A DNA stretch of 64,000 bases from Acidobacteriaceae bacterium (GCA_025350325.1 JANXYB010000005.1:19283-83282), one strand, 5' to 3'. Shown: positions 26,157 through 35,792, numbered from the stretch's first letter. Notes: generated by a model from the letters alone, not told the origin. Made by a program: numbers and translations.

Positions 26157-26509
26157 AACTTGTTTGTTCAACAACTGGGATGAACGTCACATAGAATGAG
26201 ATACATAGTTGCTGCTCTCACACTACCCTTATTGATGGTCAGCCTCAACTTTGGATATGTTTTAACGCCAAATCCGCCAAACCAACAACGAAGATCAGTT
26301 TATCAGATGAACGTGAGTTCGGTGCTTGCATCGCTAAGTTCCGCGTGACTCATGGGGACGGTTGGCAGCAGTGTGCCTGCGTGGAACGATCACGGAGGGC
26401 GAACTTGATCAATTTATCACTCTTTTTCGGGAGAAATGGCCAAATTATCTCCATGCGTCGCAGATGTCGACCCAAAGTGCAGTGCTTAGCCGTGTAGAAT
26501 CAGGGCGAC
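26157..26509. other. Region between tRNA-Asp and the DeoR-type gene
   Basis: It must hold the tRNA promoter on the minus strand and the promoter of the regulator on the plus strand. I could not assign clear -35/-10 boxes for either. The only coding candidate is the small ORF at 26196-26348, listed separately. Confidence 0.35.
26196..26348 (+). CDS. Possible small secreted or membrane peptide (50 residues)
   Basis: A 50-codon frame encodes a signal-like N terminus, MRYIVAALTLPLLMVSLNFG, followed by a polar tail with Pro, Asn and Gln. No good ribosome site precedes the ATG and I recognise no homologue, so this may be chance. It is transcribed toward the DeoR-type regulator, 161 bases before it. 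It is reported because hydrophobic N termini of this type are uncommon in random frames and the surrounding 900 bases have no other gene. Confidence 0.22.
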   Translation: MRYIVAALTLPLLMVSLNFGYVLTPNPPNQQRRSVYQMNVSSVLASLSSA

Positions 26510-27295
26510 ATGTCGGATACCTTAAGTCCCCGCTCCGAGCAGATCATCAAATTCCTTCTGCGCTCGGGAACCGCAACTATCGAAGAGATTCTGGCCGTCG
26601 CCGGATCGTCTGCGCCAAGCATCCGTCGCGATCTGGCGAGGCTTGAAAATCGCGGGCTGATTCGGCGCACGCACGGTGGGGCCACGCTGGTCGAACCCCT
26701 ACTCTACGAACCCTTCCGTTACGACAGTTCATTCCTGGCGCGAGAGCAACGTAGCGCTTCTGAAAAGCGCCGCATCGGCCTGGCCGCGGCCGAACTCGTA
26801 GAGGCCGATGAAACGGTGGGACTCACCGCAGGCACTACCTCCACCTACATCGGGCGAAGTCTCAGGCACCGGGAAAAAATCAAGGTCATCACCAATGCCA
26901 TCAATATCGGCATGGAACTGTGTAACCAGCCGGGCATAAAGACATTTCTAACAGGGGGTGTGGTTCCCTGGGCCTGGTCGTTTTCGCTGACCGGTAATGC
27001 CGCACTGACGTTCCTCGACGATATTTACATGGACAAAGTCTTTTTGAGTGTGACTGGCCTGGACATTAATCGCGGAGCCACTTCGCTCGAAACCGACGAG
27101 GCGTTGGTCTACCGCAAGATGGTTAAACAGTCGAAGCAGGTGATCGTGGTCGCCGATTCAAGCAAGTTGGGAAAAGTTGGACCGGCCTTTATCTGCCCTG
27201 CTAGCGATATTCACATCTTGATTACGGATACTGGAGCCACTCTCGAAGCCCTCGCACCCTTCGAGCACCAGGGAATCTTAATTATCCGCGCTTGA
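26510..27295 (+). CDS. DeoR/GlpR-family transcriptional regulator
   Basis: Sugar-phosphate-responsive repressor of 261 residues. The N-terminal winged helix covers about residues 7-60, with the recognition helix in APSIRRDLARLENRGLIRRTHGG, the family signature. The C-terminal DeoR effector domain has VGLTAGTTSTYIGRSL for phosphate-sugar binding, KVITNAINIGMEL, FLTGG, the block DKVFLSVTGLDINRGATSLETDEALVYRKM and VVADSSKLGKVGPAF. All motifs are intact. The ATG at 26510 follows AGGG. It lies upstream of the second Oar-like receptor with a 660-base gap; regulation of that receptor or of the GH2 gene is plausible but not shown. The effector is unknown. Confidence 0.9.
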   Translation: MSDTLSPRSEQIIKFLLRSGTATIEEILAVAGSSAPSIRRDLARLENRGLIRRTHGGATLVEPLLYEPFRYDSSFLAREQRSASEKRRIGLAAAELVEADETVGLTAGTTSTYIGRSLRHREKIKVITNAINIGMELCNQPGIKTFLTGGVVPWAWSFSLTGNAALTFLDDIYMDKVFLSVTGLDINRGATSLETDEALVYRKMVKQSKQVIVVADSSKLGKVGPAFICPASDIHILITDTGATLEALAPFEHQGILIIRA

Positions 27296-27956
27296 AGTGC
27301 GATAAGACGAGAGGCCCACACCCTCTCTACAGGCACACGGAGTCGCTTTGCCAAACGCGGGTCCGCACGCTTCGCGGCTGGCAGTGCTGTTGATCTAAGT
27401 CACACCAGGTTTGACGCTTAGTCGCCCATCGCACTTAAACGGCAGGCCAAAACTTCGACGAAAAGGGGTTCTATTTGGCCTAGGTCAATGTAGCCTTGGC
27501 GACTTATCTCTTCACGATGGCGAGCAAACCCCCGATCAGGAACCACAATTTTGATCATTTTGGACCTATCTGTTCATTTTTATCTTGTGTTCGCCGGAAA
27601 TGTATTTTATTGTCCTAGCAACGAACCTAAGCCAAGACGGTTTTCAGATCGGTTCAACGACACCAAAATTGACAGGTTGCGGTTGGCTCGTCGTCCGGCG
27701 AAAGGCACTGCAAACGCCGCTTATTACCCTGAAACGCTTTGTGGATGGGATGCAACAGAGAGATACCTGCTCGTCGTCCTCGTCCACTAGCGGAGTACTG
27801 GTTTTAGAGTTCCGCTCTTAGTCCTGCAGCGCGATGGTTAGGCGCGAGGGCTCCGGGCTACTGGTCTTTGACTCCTTGGTGTATATCGTCCCGCAGGCTG
27901 GCTTGTATGCAGCTCAGTATTTGGACATCACAGGATTTCAACAAAAGAAGGGTGCG
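27296..27956. other. 660-base leader region of the second receptor
   Basis: Two overlapping short frames (27551-27790 and 27585-27821) have no ribosome site or conserved look and I do not call them. A TTTTGATCATTTT palindrome near 27550 and a TTGACA at about 27669 could be an operator and a -35 box, but no convincing -10 accompanies them. The length suggests a long 5' leader or an unrecognised RNA. Confidence 0.3.
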
Positions 27957-30900
27957 ATGGCAATGATTGATCTCATTCGAGGCTCAAACCGCTGGCTTTT
28001 AGGCTATTGTCTTAACCGGAGCTCCCGCGGCTCCACCAAACCGACTCACTCCGTCCTCGGCAGTGCGTCTCTAATTTGGCTGTCGACGATTTTGCTGTTG
28101 ATGTCTCCTCTGCTGATACGCGCTCAAGAGTTGACTGCAACTCTTAGCGGAGTCGTCACCGACACCTCCGGAGCCGTGATTCCCCATGCCGCCATCACTA
28201 TCACGCTCAACGGCACCAACGGTACAGCTCGTGCCTTAGAGTCGGGCGGCGACGGCAATTACACTGCCACCAACCTCACTGCCGGAACCTATTCGGTCAC
28301 TGTCGTAGCCTCTGGATTCGAGACCTACAAAGGCAAGAACATCGTTCTCGAAGTAGCTCAAAAGCACACGGTCAACGTACAACTGAAGGCGGGCGCGGTC
28401 ACGACTACGGTTACCGTAGAAGACAACCCCGTGTCGGTCGATACGGAAAGCAGCGCCCAGGTTGGAACCATCTCTGGAGTCCAGGTACGGGAGCTAGAGC
28501 TAAGTAGTCGCAGCTTCGAGCAACTTGTGACTCTACAGCCTGGCGTCGTCAATCAACTGGGCGATGAGGTTTCCGCAGGCGGCACAGCTCTCTCGGTCAA
28601 TGGCGCGCGGACTACGGCTAATAACTGGACTGTAGACGGCGCTGACATCAACGATAGCGGCTCGAACGGAACCATCACCAATGAGCCCAGCGTCGATGCG
28701 ATCCAGGAATTCACCCTGCAGCGAGGCAACTACGACGCCGGCTACGGACGCTCGGGAGGCGGACAGATATTGGTGGCCACCAAGAGCGGTACCAGCGCCT
28801 TCCATGGCGACGCGTATGAGTTTGTCCGCAACACGGCTCTCGATGCCAATTATTCCTTCAACAAGCCGGAGGGAATCGCGCGTGGCGTGAACCACCACAA
28901 CGACTACGGCTTCACCATCGGCGGCCCGTTCTACATTCCCAAGCTCTACAATCAGGCCAAGAATAAGACCTTCTTCTTTTGGTCAGAGGAATGGCGCAAA
29001 ATCACGACCCCGGGCAATACCAGCATGCCGGTAGCGACCGCCGCTGACCTGACTGGCACAATCCCCGACACGGCTGTGGTCGAGAATGGGGTGACTACTT
29101 ACGCCCCCTATACGCCCGGTGGGCCTAACGGTCTGTCTGGGAGTTGCGCTCCGGTGCACGATGCGGTCGCCCACACCAGCCAGATATCGCCCGCCTGCTT
29201 CAGCGCGAACGCACAGGTCTATCTGACTGACATCTTCGCCAACCCCAAGTATGCAGCCAACAACGGGGGCAATCTCAATTTCGCATACTCGCAGAAGAAC
29301 GACCTACACGAAGACATTATCCGTGTCGATCACTACTTCAATGACAAGGTGCATTTCTACGCGCGCGGCATGAACGATGTCATGCCTGTCAACGCTCCCA
29401 TGGGGCTTTGGGCAGGGCCGAACTATCCCGGCCTGGTGAATACGGCGGTTGATTCGCCGGGCAAGAACGTCGTGGGCAACCTGACCTGGACCATTTCACC
29501 CACGATCGTGAATGAAGTTGAATTCGTATACGCTCAAGGCACCTACCACTCGACCATCTTAGGCGGGCAATTTGCCACTTCGCCCACTGCCTTCAGCGCC
29601 CTGACCAACAACTGGGCATATAAAGATCCTTACGGGCGCTTACCTTCAGTGAGCATCACTGGAGTTCAGGGATTTAGTCCCGGTTCCGCTCCTTGGAAAG
29701 AACGTAACCTCGACCGCACCTACTTTGACAATCTTGCGGTAACCCTTGGCAAGCACACTTTGCGCACCGGCTTCCAGTTCCAACAGATGATCAAGACTGA
29801 GAACGCCGTTTCGGGCGGTCCCAACTTCTCCTTCGCCAACCCCAGCGCCAACGCCAGCAATCCCTGGAGCTTTGGTGACTTTCTGCTGGGCGATGTACAC
29901 ACCTATTCGCAGGGCAGCCGCGATATCGTTCCCGACCTGCATTACATCAACAGCGAAGCTTACGTGCAAGACGACTGGAAAATCAACAAGCGCTTGACTA
30001 TCAACCTGGGTGTACGCTGGAGCGCTTTCCCGTCGCCTTCCGACGTAAAGAATACGCTCAATAATTTCAATAGCCAGCTGTTCAGCGCGTCTAAGGCACC
30101 GGTCATCAACCCGATAACAGGCAATTTTGACCCGCTGTTCACCAACCTGATCCCGGCCACGTATGCCAACGGGATTATCTTCCCGGCTGGTGCGGCGTGC
30201 ACCGCGGCTCAGGCAATCTCTTCGCAGATTAGCTGTTCACCTTTTAAAAGCCACATCAATCCCGACAAAAAAACTAACTTCGGCCCTCGCCTTGGATTCG
30301 CCTATAACCCCGACGGTCGCGGCGCAACATCGATCCGCGGCGGCATTGGCATCTTCTACGATCGCCTGCTGAACGGAATCTGGGAGCAGAATGCCTTCCA
30401 GGATCCGCCGTTGCTGCAGACCACGACAATCAATGTGACCTCGTTCGACCAGCCAAGCGGCGCCAATCAGGTTTCATACGGCCCTAACGCGCTGACCGTT
30501 ACAGGCACGCCAACTTTCAAGGTTCCAAATTACGCTAACTACAACCTGTCACTGCAGCGCCAGCTACTACCCACTACCACCCTCGAAGTGGCCTATGTAG
30601 GAAATCTGGCTCGTCACCTGCTCGGCGAGTTTGATTTGAATCAACCTACGCTCGCTGCAAGAATCAACAACCCAACAGCCGACGTCAACGCCATCCGCCC
30701 CTACCAGGGATATAGCTACATGCACGACCGGGCCCCTCTCTTCACCAACAACTACAATTCGCTGCAAGTCTCACTCAGTCATCGCTCGACACGGGGACTG
30801 ACCCTGGGAGCCGCATACACATGGTCGAAGGACCTGACCACCAATTCCAACGATCGTGGGACCTCCGCAACCAACAGTTACAACTTCAAGCAGGACTACG

Positions 30901-31460
30901 GTCCGTCAACCTCGAATACGCCGCAGATGCTAATCGTCAACTACGTTTACGACTTGCCGTTCTTCAAAGGACAGCGTGGCTTTGAAGGGCACCTTCTAGG
31001 CGGGTGGGAACTCTCGGGCATCTCATCTTTCTATTCCGGGTCGTCGTTTACAGTGACCCAGCCGCTTGACCCCTTCGCCACCATAGGCCCCAACGGGTTG
31101 GGCTTCATCGCAGACGGAGATATCGCAATCCGTCCCGACCAGGTTTCACCCATTCATAGGACCAAGACCAAAGCACAATGGTTCTCAACTTCTTCCTTCA
31201 CCCCCGCAGCAGGACACTTCGGCAGCGAGCGCGTCGGTTCTCTGCTGGGACCCGGCGTGCAGAACTGGGACTTGGCTTCGATCAAGAATTTGAACCTGGG
31301 AGAACACCTCCGGTTCCAACTACGCGGGGAATATTTCAACGCATTTAACCACACTAACTTCAGCGACGTCGATGCCGGGGTTGGCGACGCCAATTTCGGA
31401 CAAGTCACCTCTGCCCATGAGCCGCGCAGGATCCAAATCGGCGCAAAACTAAACTTCTAA
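27957..31460 (+). CDS. TonB-dependent receptor, Oar-like, with carboxypeptidase-regulatory-like domain
   Basis: Outer-membrane receptor of 1167 residues. I use the ATG at 27957, preceded by AAGAAGG; the frame is open to 27834 with no additional support. A long N-terminal segment precedes the hydrophobic export signal (LIWLSTILLLMSPLLIRAQE), so the signal peptide is unusually extended, or the true start lies nearer 28050. Then come the regulatory-like domain (TLSGVVTDTSGAVIPHAAITIT), a plug with LELSSRSFEQLVTLQPGV, and a barrel ending in the terminal Phe of GAKLNF. Two Cys pairs (GSCAP/SPACF and GAACTAA/ISCSPF) may form extracellular disulfides. The DeoR-type gene upstream and GH2 gene suggest glycan uptake, as inference. 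A perfect terminator follows. Confidence 0.87.
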   Translation: MAMIDLIRGSNRWLLGYCLNRSSRGSTKPTHSVLGSASLIWLSTILLLMSPLLIRAQELTATLSGVVTDTSGAVIPHAAITITLNGTNGTARALESGGDGNYTATNLTAGTYSVTVVASGFETYKGKNIVLEVAQKHTVNVQLKAGAVTTTVTVEDNPVSVDTESSAQVGTISGVQVRELELSSRSFEQLVTLQPGVVNQLGDEVSAGGTALSVNGARTTANNWTVDGADINDSGSNGTITNEPSVDAIQEFTLQRGNYDAGYGRSGGGQILVATKSGTSAFHGDAYEFVRNTALDANYSFNKPEGIARGVNHHNDYGFTIGGPFYIPKLYNQAKNKTFFFWSEEWRKITTPGNTSMPVATAADLTGTIPDTAVVENGVTTYAPYTPGGPNGLSGSCAPVHDAVAHTSQISPACFSANAQVYLTDIFANPKYAANNGGNLNFAYSQKNDLHEDIIRVDHYFNDKVHFYARGMNDVMPVNAPMGLWAGPNYPGLVNTAVDSPGKNVVGNLTWTISPTIVNEVEFVYAQGTYHSTILGGQFATSPTAFSALTNNWAYKDPYGRLPSVSITGVQGFSPGSAPWKERNLDRTYFDNLAVTLGKHTLRTGFQFQQMIKTENAVSGGPNFSFANPSANASNPWSFGDFLLGDVHTYSQGSRDIVPDLHYINSEAYVQDDWKINKRLTINLGVRWSAFPSPSDVKNTLNNFNSQLFSASKAPVINPITGNFDPLFTNLIPATYANGIIFPAGAACTAAQAISSQISCSPFKSHINPDKKTNFGPRLGFAYNPDGRGATSIRGGIGIFYDRLLNGIWEQNAFQDPPLLQTTTINVTSFDQPSGANQVSYGPNALTVTGTPTFKVPNYANYNLSLQRQLLPTTTLEVAYVGNLARHLLGEFDLNQPTLAARINNPTADVNAIRPYQGYSYMHDRAPLFTNNYNSLQVSLSHRSTRGLTLGAAYTWSKDLTTNSNDRGTSATNSYNFKQDYGPSTSNTPQMLIVNYVYDLPFFKGQRGFEGHLLGGWELSGISSFYSGSSFTVTQPLDPFATIGPNGLGFIADGDIAIRPDQVSPIHRTKTKAQWFSTSSFTPAAGHFGSERVGSLLGPGVQNWDLASIKNLNLGEHLRFQLRGEYFNAFNHTNFSDVDAGVGDANFGQVTSAHEPRRIQIGAKLNF

Positions 31461-31483
31461 CGAACAATCGCTTTGCACATACG

Positions 31484-31519
31484 ACGACGGCCGGGATTGA
31501 GTCCCGGCCGTCGTTTCTT
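31484..31519 (+). terminator. Rho-independent terminator of the second receptor gene
   Basis: A perfect 13-base-pair stem (31484-31496 with 31502-31514) with a five-base loop, followed by TTCTTT. It starts 23 bases after the receptor stop codon. Confidence 0.92.
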
Positions 31520-31581
31520 TGTTGCGTCTTGCTATAGAAAGGCGGCAACTATTCGATTTCAAATTTGAATCGATTCCGTCT

Positions 31582-32766
31582 TTATTTGTCATGAGGCGAT
31601 TCAGCCGCCGCGGGCGCCACCGGGGATTTTGACGGGAGCCTGGACATCACTTTGAGGAGCCGATCGTCGGCGGCCTTGTTGAGACTCTTAGCCTTGGTGA
31701 ATTCTGCTTGAGCCTCTGCGGTTTTTCCCATGGAGCGATACAGCCGCCCCATCCGCCAATGAACATTCACGTCTCCGGGGGCCAGTCTTGCCGCGGTTTT
31801 GAACTCCAACAAGGCGTCCGCATTGCGGCTCTGATCGGCATAAACGATACCGAGGTCGAGGTGTTCCATGGAATTTGCGGGGTTGGCCTTCACCAGTTTT
31901 TCGAGCAGTGGTTTGGCAGCGTCCATCCGGTTCATCTGGATTTCGGAGTCGGCAAGATAAAGCGTGGCCTGCAGGTGATGCGGGTCGCTGGCAATTTCCG
32001 CTTGAAACTCCTGAGCCGCCTCAGCATATTGATTTTGCATCCACAACAGGTAGCCCAAACCGAAGTGCACATTCGGCTCTTTCGGATTCGCCTTTACGGC
32101 TGCGCGGAATTCGCGGGTCGCACCAATTCTGTCTTTCATCTCATCCAAGGCTTCGCCAACCAGCATGTCAGCCTCGGCAGACTCTGCGTTGAGCGCAATC
32201 ATCCGATGAAATGCATCGAGAACGCACTGATACTGGTTTGACAACAGGCAACTGTGCGCCAACGTTAGCAGCAGTGTCAGATTTTGAGGATCACGATCCG
32301 CTGCAATTTTTAGAAAAGAATTCGCCGCCGGATACTCACCCAATCCGTAGTGCGACATCCCCATAAGAATGTTGAGTCGCTGATCTTCGGGCTCTGCTTT
32401 GACCAGCGGCGCGAATGCTTGTATGGCTTGTTTGTAGTCTCCGTTTTTAAAGAGCGCGAGGCCCAGATTCAAACGCAGGCCAGGCATTTCGGGAGCCAGG
32501 GCCTGAGCCTTGCGATAGTTCGCGATTGCCTCTGAATAGTGGCCTTGGCGAGCCTCGAGCAAGCCCAGATGTGCAAATGGTTCGGGATTAGTCGCATTAG
32601 CCTTGGCGAGACTGCCCCATGCAGCCTCGGCCTCTGCGAGTTTGCCCTGTTGCTCAAGCGATATGGCGGCGTCTCTCTGCTCGGTTTGCGACAGTGCGAA
32701 CGATCCACCACAGATGACGAAAATCGCCAGCCAGACTGCCACTCGCTGCACAAGAATGTATCTCAC
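31582..32766 (-). CDS. Exported TPR-repeat protein
   Basis: Periplasmic or membrane-tethered helical-repeat protein of 394 residues. I choose GTG 32766, five bases after GGGGA, because it gives a short signal peptide (VQRVAVWLAIFVICGGSFALS); the frame reaches an upstream ATG at 32847 lacking a site. About nine or ten tetratricopeptide units fill the rest, each with the usual A-x8-A-x3-G/A-x-x pattern (for example AEAAWGSLAKANATNPEPFAHLG and AIANYRKAQALAPEMP). The last 15 residues are Pro/Ala rich. No enzymatic domain is present. Such proteins are frequent in Acidobacteriota next to TonB receptors; the role is not known. It converges with the second receptor. Confidence 0.85.
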   Translation of the reverse strand: MRYILVQRVAVWLAIFVICGGSFALSQTEQRDAAISLEQQGKLAEAEAAWGSLAKANATNPEPFAHLGLLEARQGHYSEAIANYRKAQALAPEMPGLRLNLGLALFKNGDYKQAIQAFAPLVKAEPEDQRLNILMGMSHYGLGEYPAANSFLKIAADRDPQNLTLLLTLAHSCLLSNQYQCVLDAFHRMIALNAESAEADMLVGEALDEMKDRIGATREFRAAVKANPKEPNVHFGLGYLLWMQNQYAEAAQEFQAEIASDPHHLQATLYLADSEIQMNRMDAAKPLLEKLVKANPANSMEHLDLGIVYADQSRNADALLEFKTAARLAPGDVNVHWRMGRLYRSMGKTAEAQAEFTKAKSLNKAADDRLLKVMSRLPSKSPVAPAAAESPHDK

Positions 32767-32901
32767 AAATTCCCCAATAGAATTCTCGCTTGCAGCAGCG
32801 ATCACTCGCAACCGGGAAATGGCGGTCGCTGCGAAAGGTGGTCCCAACGCGCTCTACCATCATTGATCTGCCCGACCATTGATCAGCACGAACTGGCAGA
32901 C

Positions 32902-33714
32902 TTAAGCCGACAACGCAGTCCGGTTGGCACGCGCCGAAGTGGTGAATCCCATATCCATTGAAATGCCGCGCACGCATTGCAGGAGATGATTCGCAATCGA
33001 AGGAAGCTTCGCCGCAGTCACGCGAAACGACGGCCCTGAAACACTCACCGCGGCTACCGGTTGGCGTTGTGCATCGAGCAGCGGCACAGCAATGCACCGC
33101 AGGCCCTCTTCGAGTTCCTCGTCGTCGACTGCATAGCCTCGACGCCGTGTCTTTTCAATCTCGGTGCGGAGAGCCTCGGCGGAAGAAATAGTCCGATGGG
33201 TGAAGCGTTCAAAGCGCGTGCGCTTGATAATTTCGGCGATCCGGTCCTCCGGCAAAAAGGCCAAAATTGCCTTGCCCACTGAAGTGCAATACAACGGATT
33301 GCTCGACCCAATCCGCGTAATCATGCGCACTGAACGCGCCGGCTCAATTTTGTCAATGTAGATAACGCGCAACTGCTCGAGGATGCAGAGATGCGCGGTC
33401 TCTTCGGTCTCTGCAACCAGCCGTCGCAGATGCGGTTGAGCACGGTCACGCAGGTCGTACTGTTCGATGGCGCGATTGCCCAAATCGAACAGCCTGAGGC
33501 CCAATCTGAACTTGCCGTTGACGGTGCGTTCAACCATGCGGTGCCGCTCGAGCACCATCAGGAAGCGGTGTGCAGTGCTCTTATGCAGTTGCAGGGACGA
33601 AGCGACCTGCGCAAGTCCGAGAGGAATGTCGCTCTCTCCGAGCAAATCGAGTACAGCGAAGGCGCGATCCAGGGCTTGAACTTTATAAGTCCCTTGGGGG
33701 GGAGTATCTCGCAT
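32902..33714 (-). CDS. IclR-family transcriptional regulator
   Basis: One-domain HTH plus effector regulator of 270 residues from ATG 33714 (MRDTPPQGTYKVQALDRAF), preceded by AGAGGA. The winged helix covers about residues 12-70 with LGLAQVASSLQLHKSTAHRFLMVLERHRMV. The effector domain carries the IclR signature around residues 190-240: GYAVDDEELEEGLRCIAVPLLDAQ, followed by AAVSVSGPSFRV. Relatives control catabolism of acids such as 2-keto-3-deoxygluconate (KdgR) or acetate. A ketodeoxygluconate-type kinase gene lies 2.6 kb upstream in the same direction, so a KdgR-like role is an attractive inference. The ABC exporter gene lies immediately upstream, 186 bases away. Confidence 0.9.
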   Translation of the reverse strand: MRDTPPQGTYKVQALDRAFAVLDLLGESDIPLGLAQVASSLQLHKSTAHRFLMVLERHRMVERTVNGKFRLGLRLFDLGNRAIEQYDLRDRAQPHLRRLVAETEETAHLCILEQLRVIYIDKIEPARSVRMITRIGSSNPLYCTSVGKAILAFLPEDRIAEIIKRTRFERFTHRTISSAEALRTEIEKTRRRGYAVDDEELEEGLRCIAVPLLDAQRQPVAAVSVSGPSFRVTAAKLPSIANHLLQCVRGISMDMGFTTSARANRTALSA

Positions 33715-33899
33715 AGTGGTCCTCTGTTCCGTCTGGTGACAACGCCTAATTTTCTCAAAATATGGGACTGTCGTCAACAAGTGGGACGCAGGGCGTGAGG
33801 TCTAATTTTCAGTGGAGCTACGACACTGACTGCGGCTTCGCTTTCAAGATGCTCTAAGAGAGATTAAACGGCCCGTCCAGGTCGGCAGTCGCTGACAGC

Positions 33900-35789
33900 T
33901 TATGCGGACACAACATCCCCCTCACCCGGCGCTAGGAAAAGATTCTCTTCCAACCCATGCTGGCGGGTGTAAAGGTCGTAGTAGCGCCCACCCATCGCAA
34001 ACAACTCGGCGTGGTTGCCGCGCTCTACGATGCGACCTTGTTCCACCACCAGGATCTGATCTGCGCGGCGAATCGTCGATAACCGGTGCGCAATGACGAA
34101 GGTTGTACGACCCTCCATCAACTTGCTGAGGCCCGCCTGAATCATCGCTTCCGATTCCGAGTCAAGCGAACTGGTGGCCTCATCGAGAATGAGAATGCGA
34201 GGCTCGGCAAGCAGCGCACGTGCAATCGACAGTCGCTGACGCTGACCACCGGAAAGCTTTACGCCACGTTCTCCCACAATCGTTTCGTAGCCATCCGGGT
34301 AGCGTTCAGCAAATTCATCCACACGCGCGGTGCGACAGGCAAAGAGAAACTGCTCTTCGGTCGCCTCCGGTCGCGAAAACATCACATTTTCGCGAATCGA
34401 TCCATCAAAAAGAAACGAGTCTTGCAGCACTACGCCCAATTGCGATCTGAATGTATTCAGATCAACGGCCGCGAGATCTACATCGTCCACCAACACGCGA
34501 CCCTCTGACGGTGTGTGAAATGCACATAGCAGGCTGATGATCGTCGACTTGCCCGATCCCGACGAACCAACCAGCGCCGTCACTGTTCCGGGCTCAGCCA
34601 GGAAGCTGATGCCGTGCAGCACGGGTTTGTCAGCCTCATAGGCAAAGATCACGTCGTCAAAGCGCACCGTACCGTGAATGGGCGGCATCTTTAACGTCCG
34701 CCGCGGATCCTGGTTTTCCCCTATCTCGGACATTATTTCTCGGGTGCGGTCCAAGCCCGCAAAAGCCTCAGTCAGTTGGGTGCCGATATTCACGATCTGA
34801 AAGATTGGCATGACCATGATGGCCAGAAACATGTTGTAACTGAAGTAGTCGCCCACCGTCCACGTATGACTCAAAACATTGTGGCCGCCCAACCACATCA
34901 CCAGCGCGGAAACCAGCCCCAACACAGTCGTGGAGGCCGAGCCGAGCACGCTGGTCATCGTCAACGACTTCATCACATTCGCAAGAAGTCGTTCCACACC
35001 GACTGCAAAAACCGAAGCCTCGCGCTCTTCAGCGTGATAACCCTTGATGACGCGCACGCCGCCTAGCGACTCCGTGAGCCTGCCCGTAACCTCCGCATTT
35101 ATTTTTGCCCTCTCACGAAAGATCGGGCGGATTACTTTGAATGCGTACTGCAGAATGAAAACGAAGGAGCCTACCACCGCGAACACGGTGAGCGTAACCA
35201 AAGCGCTGCGATGCAGCAAATACACAAATGCCAAAACGGCCGTCAGCAGTCCACCTACGAATTCGACTAGCCCGGTGCCAACCAGGTTGCGCACGCCTTC
35301 GACATCAGACATAATGCGCGCCACCAGCGTCCCTGTGCGGTTCTCGTCATAGTAAGAGACCGACAGCAGACCCACGTGCCGCTGCACCTGGCGACGCATT
35401 TCGGCAATCAGGCGTTGACCGGCCTTTGACAGCAATTGCGTGAGCGAGAACGAAGTGATTGCCTGCACTATCATTGCCGAAAAAACCAGCGCAATAATCC
35501 GCGGCAACAAATCGGGGCGCGGGTGCAGCGGAGAGAGCACCGTATCTAGCAGCGGCTTGGCTGTATAAGGCAACACCAGTCCAGCGACGCGGTTGATGAC
35601 CATCAGCCCCATGCCCAACGCGAGTAGCCCGAGACGCGGCGCCACCAGCGCACGTATCTGCGGCCACAGTTTTTTGAGATCGGGCTTGCGCTTGGGCAAG
35701 TCACCTAAGGCCGCGCGAGCCCCTCCGCCGCGGGGCGAACGCTCTGCGCCTGCGCTCAGACCCGACCCCCCGCCTCGCATGGTGCTCAT
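33900..35789 (-). CDS. ABC exporter (fused permease and ATPase)
   Basis: Half-transporter of 629 residues that should dimerise and export a lipid, peptide or drug. A Gly/Arg-rich, disordered N-terminal 35 residues precede six membrane helices (first at about 52-72). The ATPase domain has Walker A GSSGSGKST, signature LSGGQRQR, Walker B ILILDEA with the catalytic Glu intact, and the H-loop IAHRLST. The start ATG is three bases after the stop of the small membrane protein gene, so they form an operon. It is not closely similar to the ABC exporter at 11.2 kb, which has Asp in place of the Walker B Glu. The cargo is unknown. Confidence 0.88.
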   Translation of the reverse strand: MSTMRGGGSGLSAGAERSPRGGGARAALGDLPKRKPDLKKLWPQIRALVAPRLGLLALGMGLMVINRVAGLVLPYTAKPLLDTVLSPLHPRPDLLPRIIALVFSAMIVQAITSFSLTQLLSKAGQRLIAEMRRQVQRHVGLLSVSYYDENRTGTLVARIMSDVEGVRNLVGTGLVEFVGGLLTAVLAFVYLLHRSALVTLTVFAVVGSFVFILQYAFKVIRPIFRERAKINAEVTGRLTESLGGVRVIKGYHAEEREASVFAVGVERLLANVMKSLTMTSVLGSASTTVLGLVSALVMWLGGHNVLSHTWTVGDYFSYNMFLAIMVMPIFQIVNIGTQLTEAFAGLDRTREIMSEIGENQDPRRTLKMPPIHGTVRFDDVIFAYEADKPVLHGISFLAEPGTVTALVGSSGSGKSTIISLLCAFHTPSEGRVLVDDVDLAAVDLNTFRSQLGVVLQDSFLFDGSIRENVMFSRPEATEEQFLFACRTARVDEFAERYPDGYETIVGERGVKLSGGQRQRLSIARALLAEPRILILDEATSSLDSESEAMIQAGLSKLMEGRTTFVIAHRLSTIRRADQILVVEQGRIVERGNHAELFAMGGRYYDLYTRQHGLEENLFLAPGEGDVVSA

Positions 35790-35792
35790 ACG

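Noticed and set aside
26362..26646. Plus-strand frame overlapping the DeoR-type start
   Set aside because: It overlaps the regulator in another frame and shows no domain.
27551..27821. Two overlapping short frames in the receptor leader
   Set aside because: No ribosome sites; sequences lack any family look, so they are treated as chance frames.
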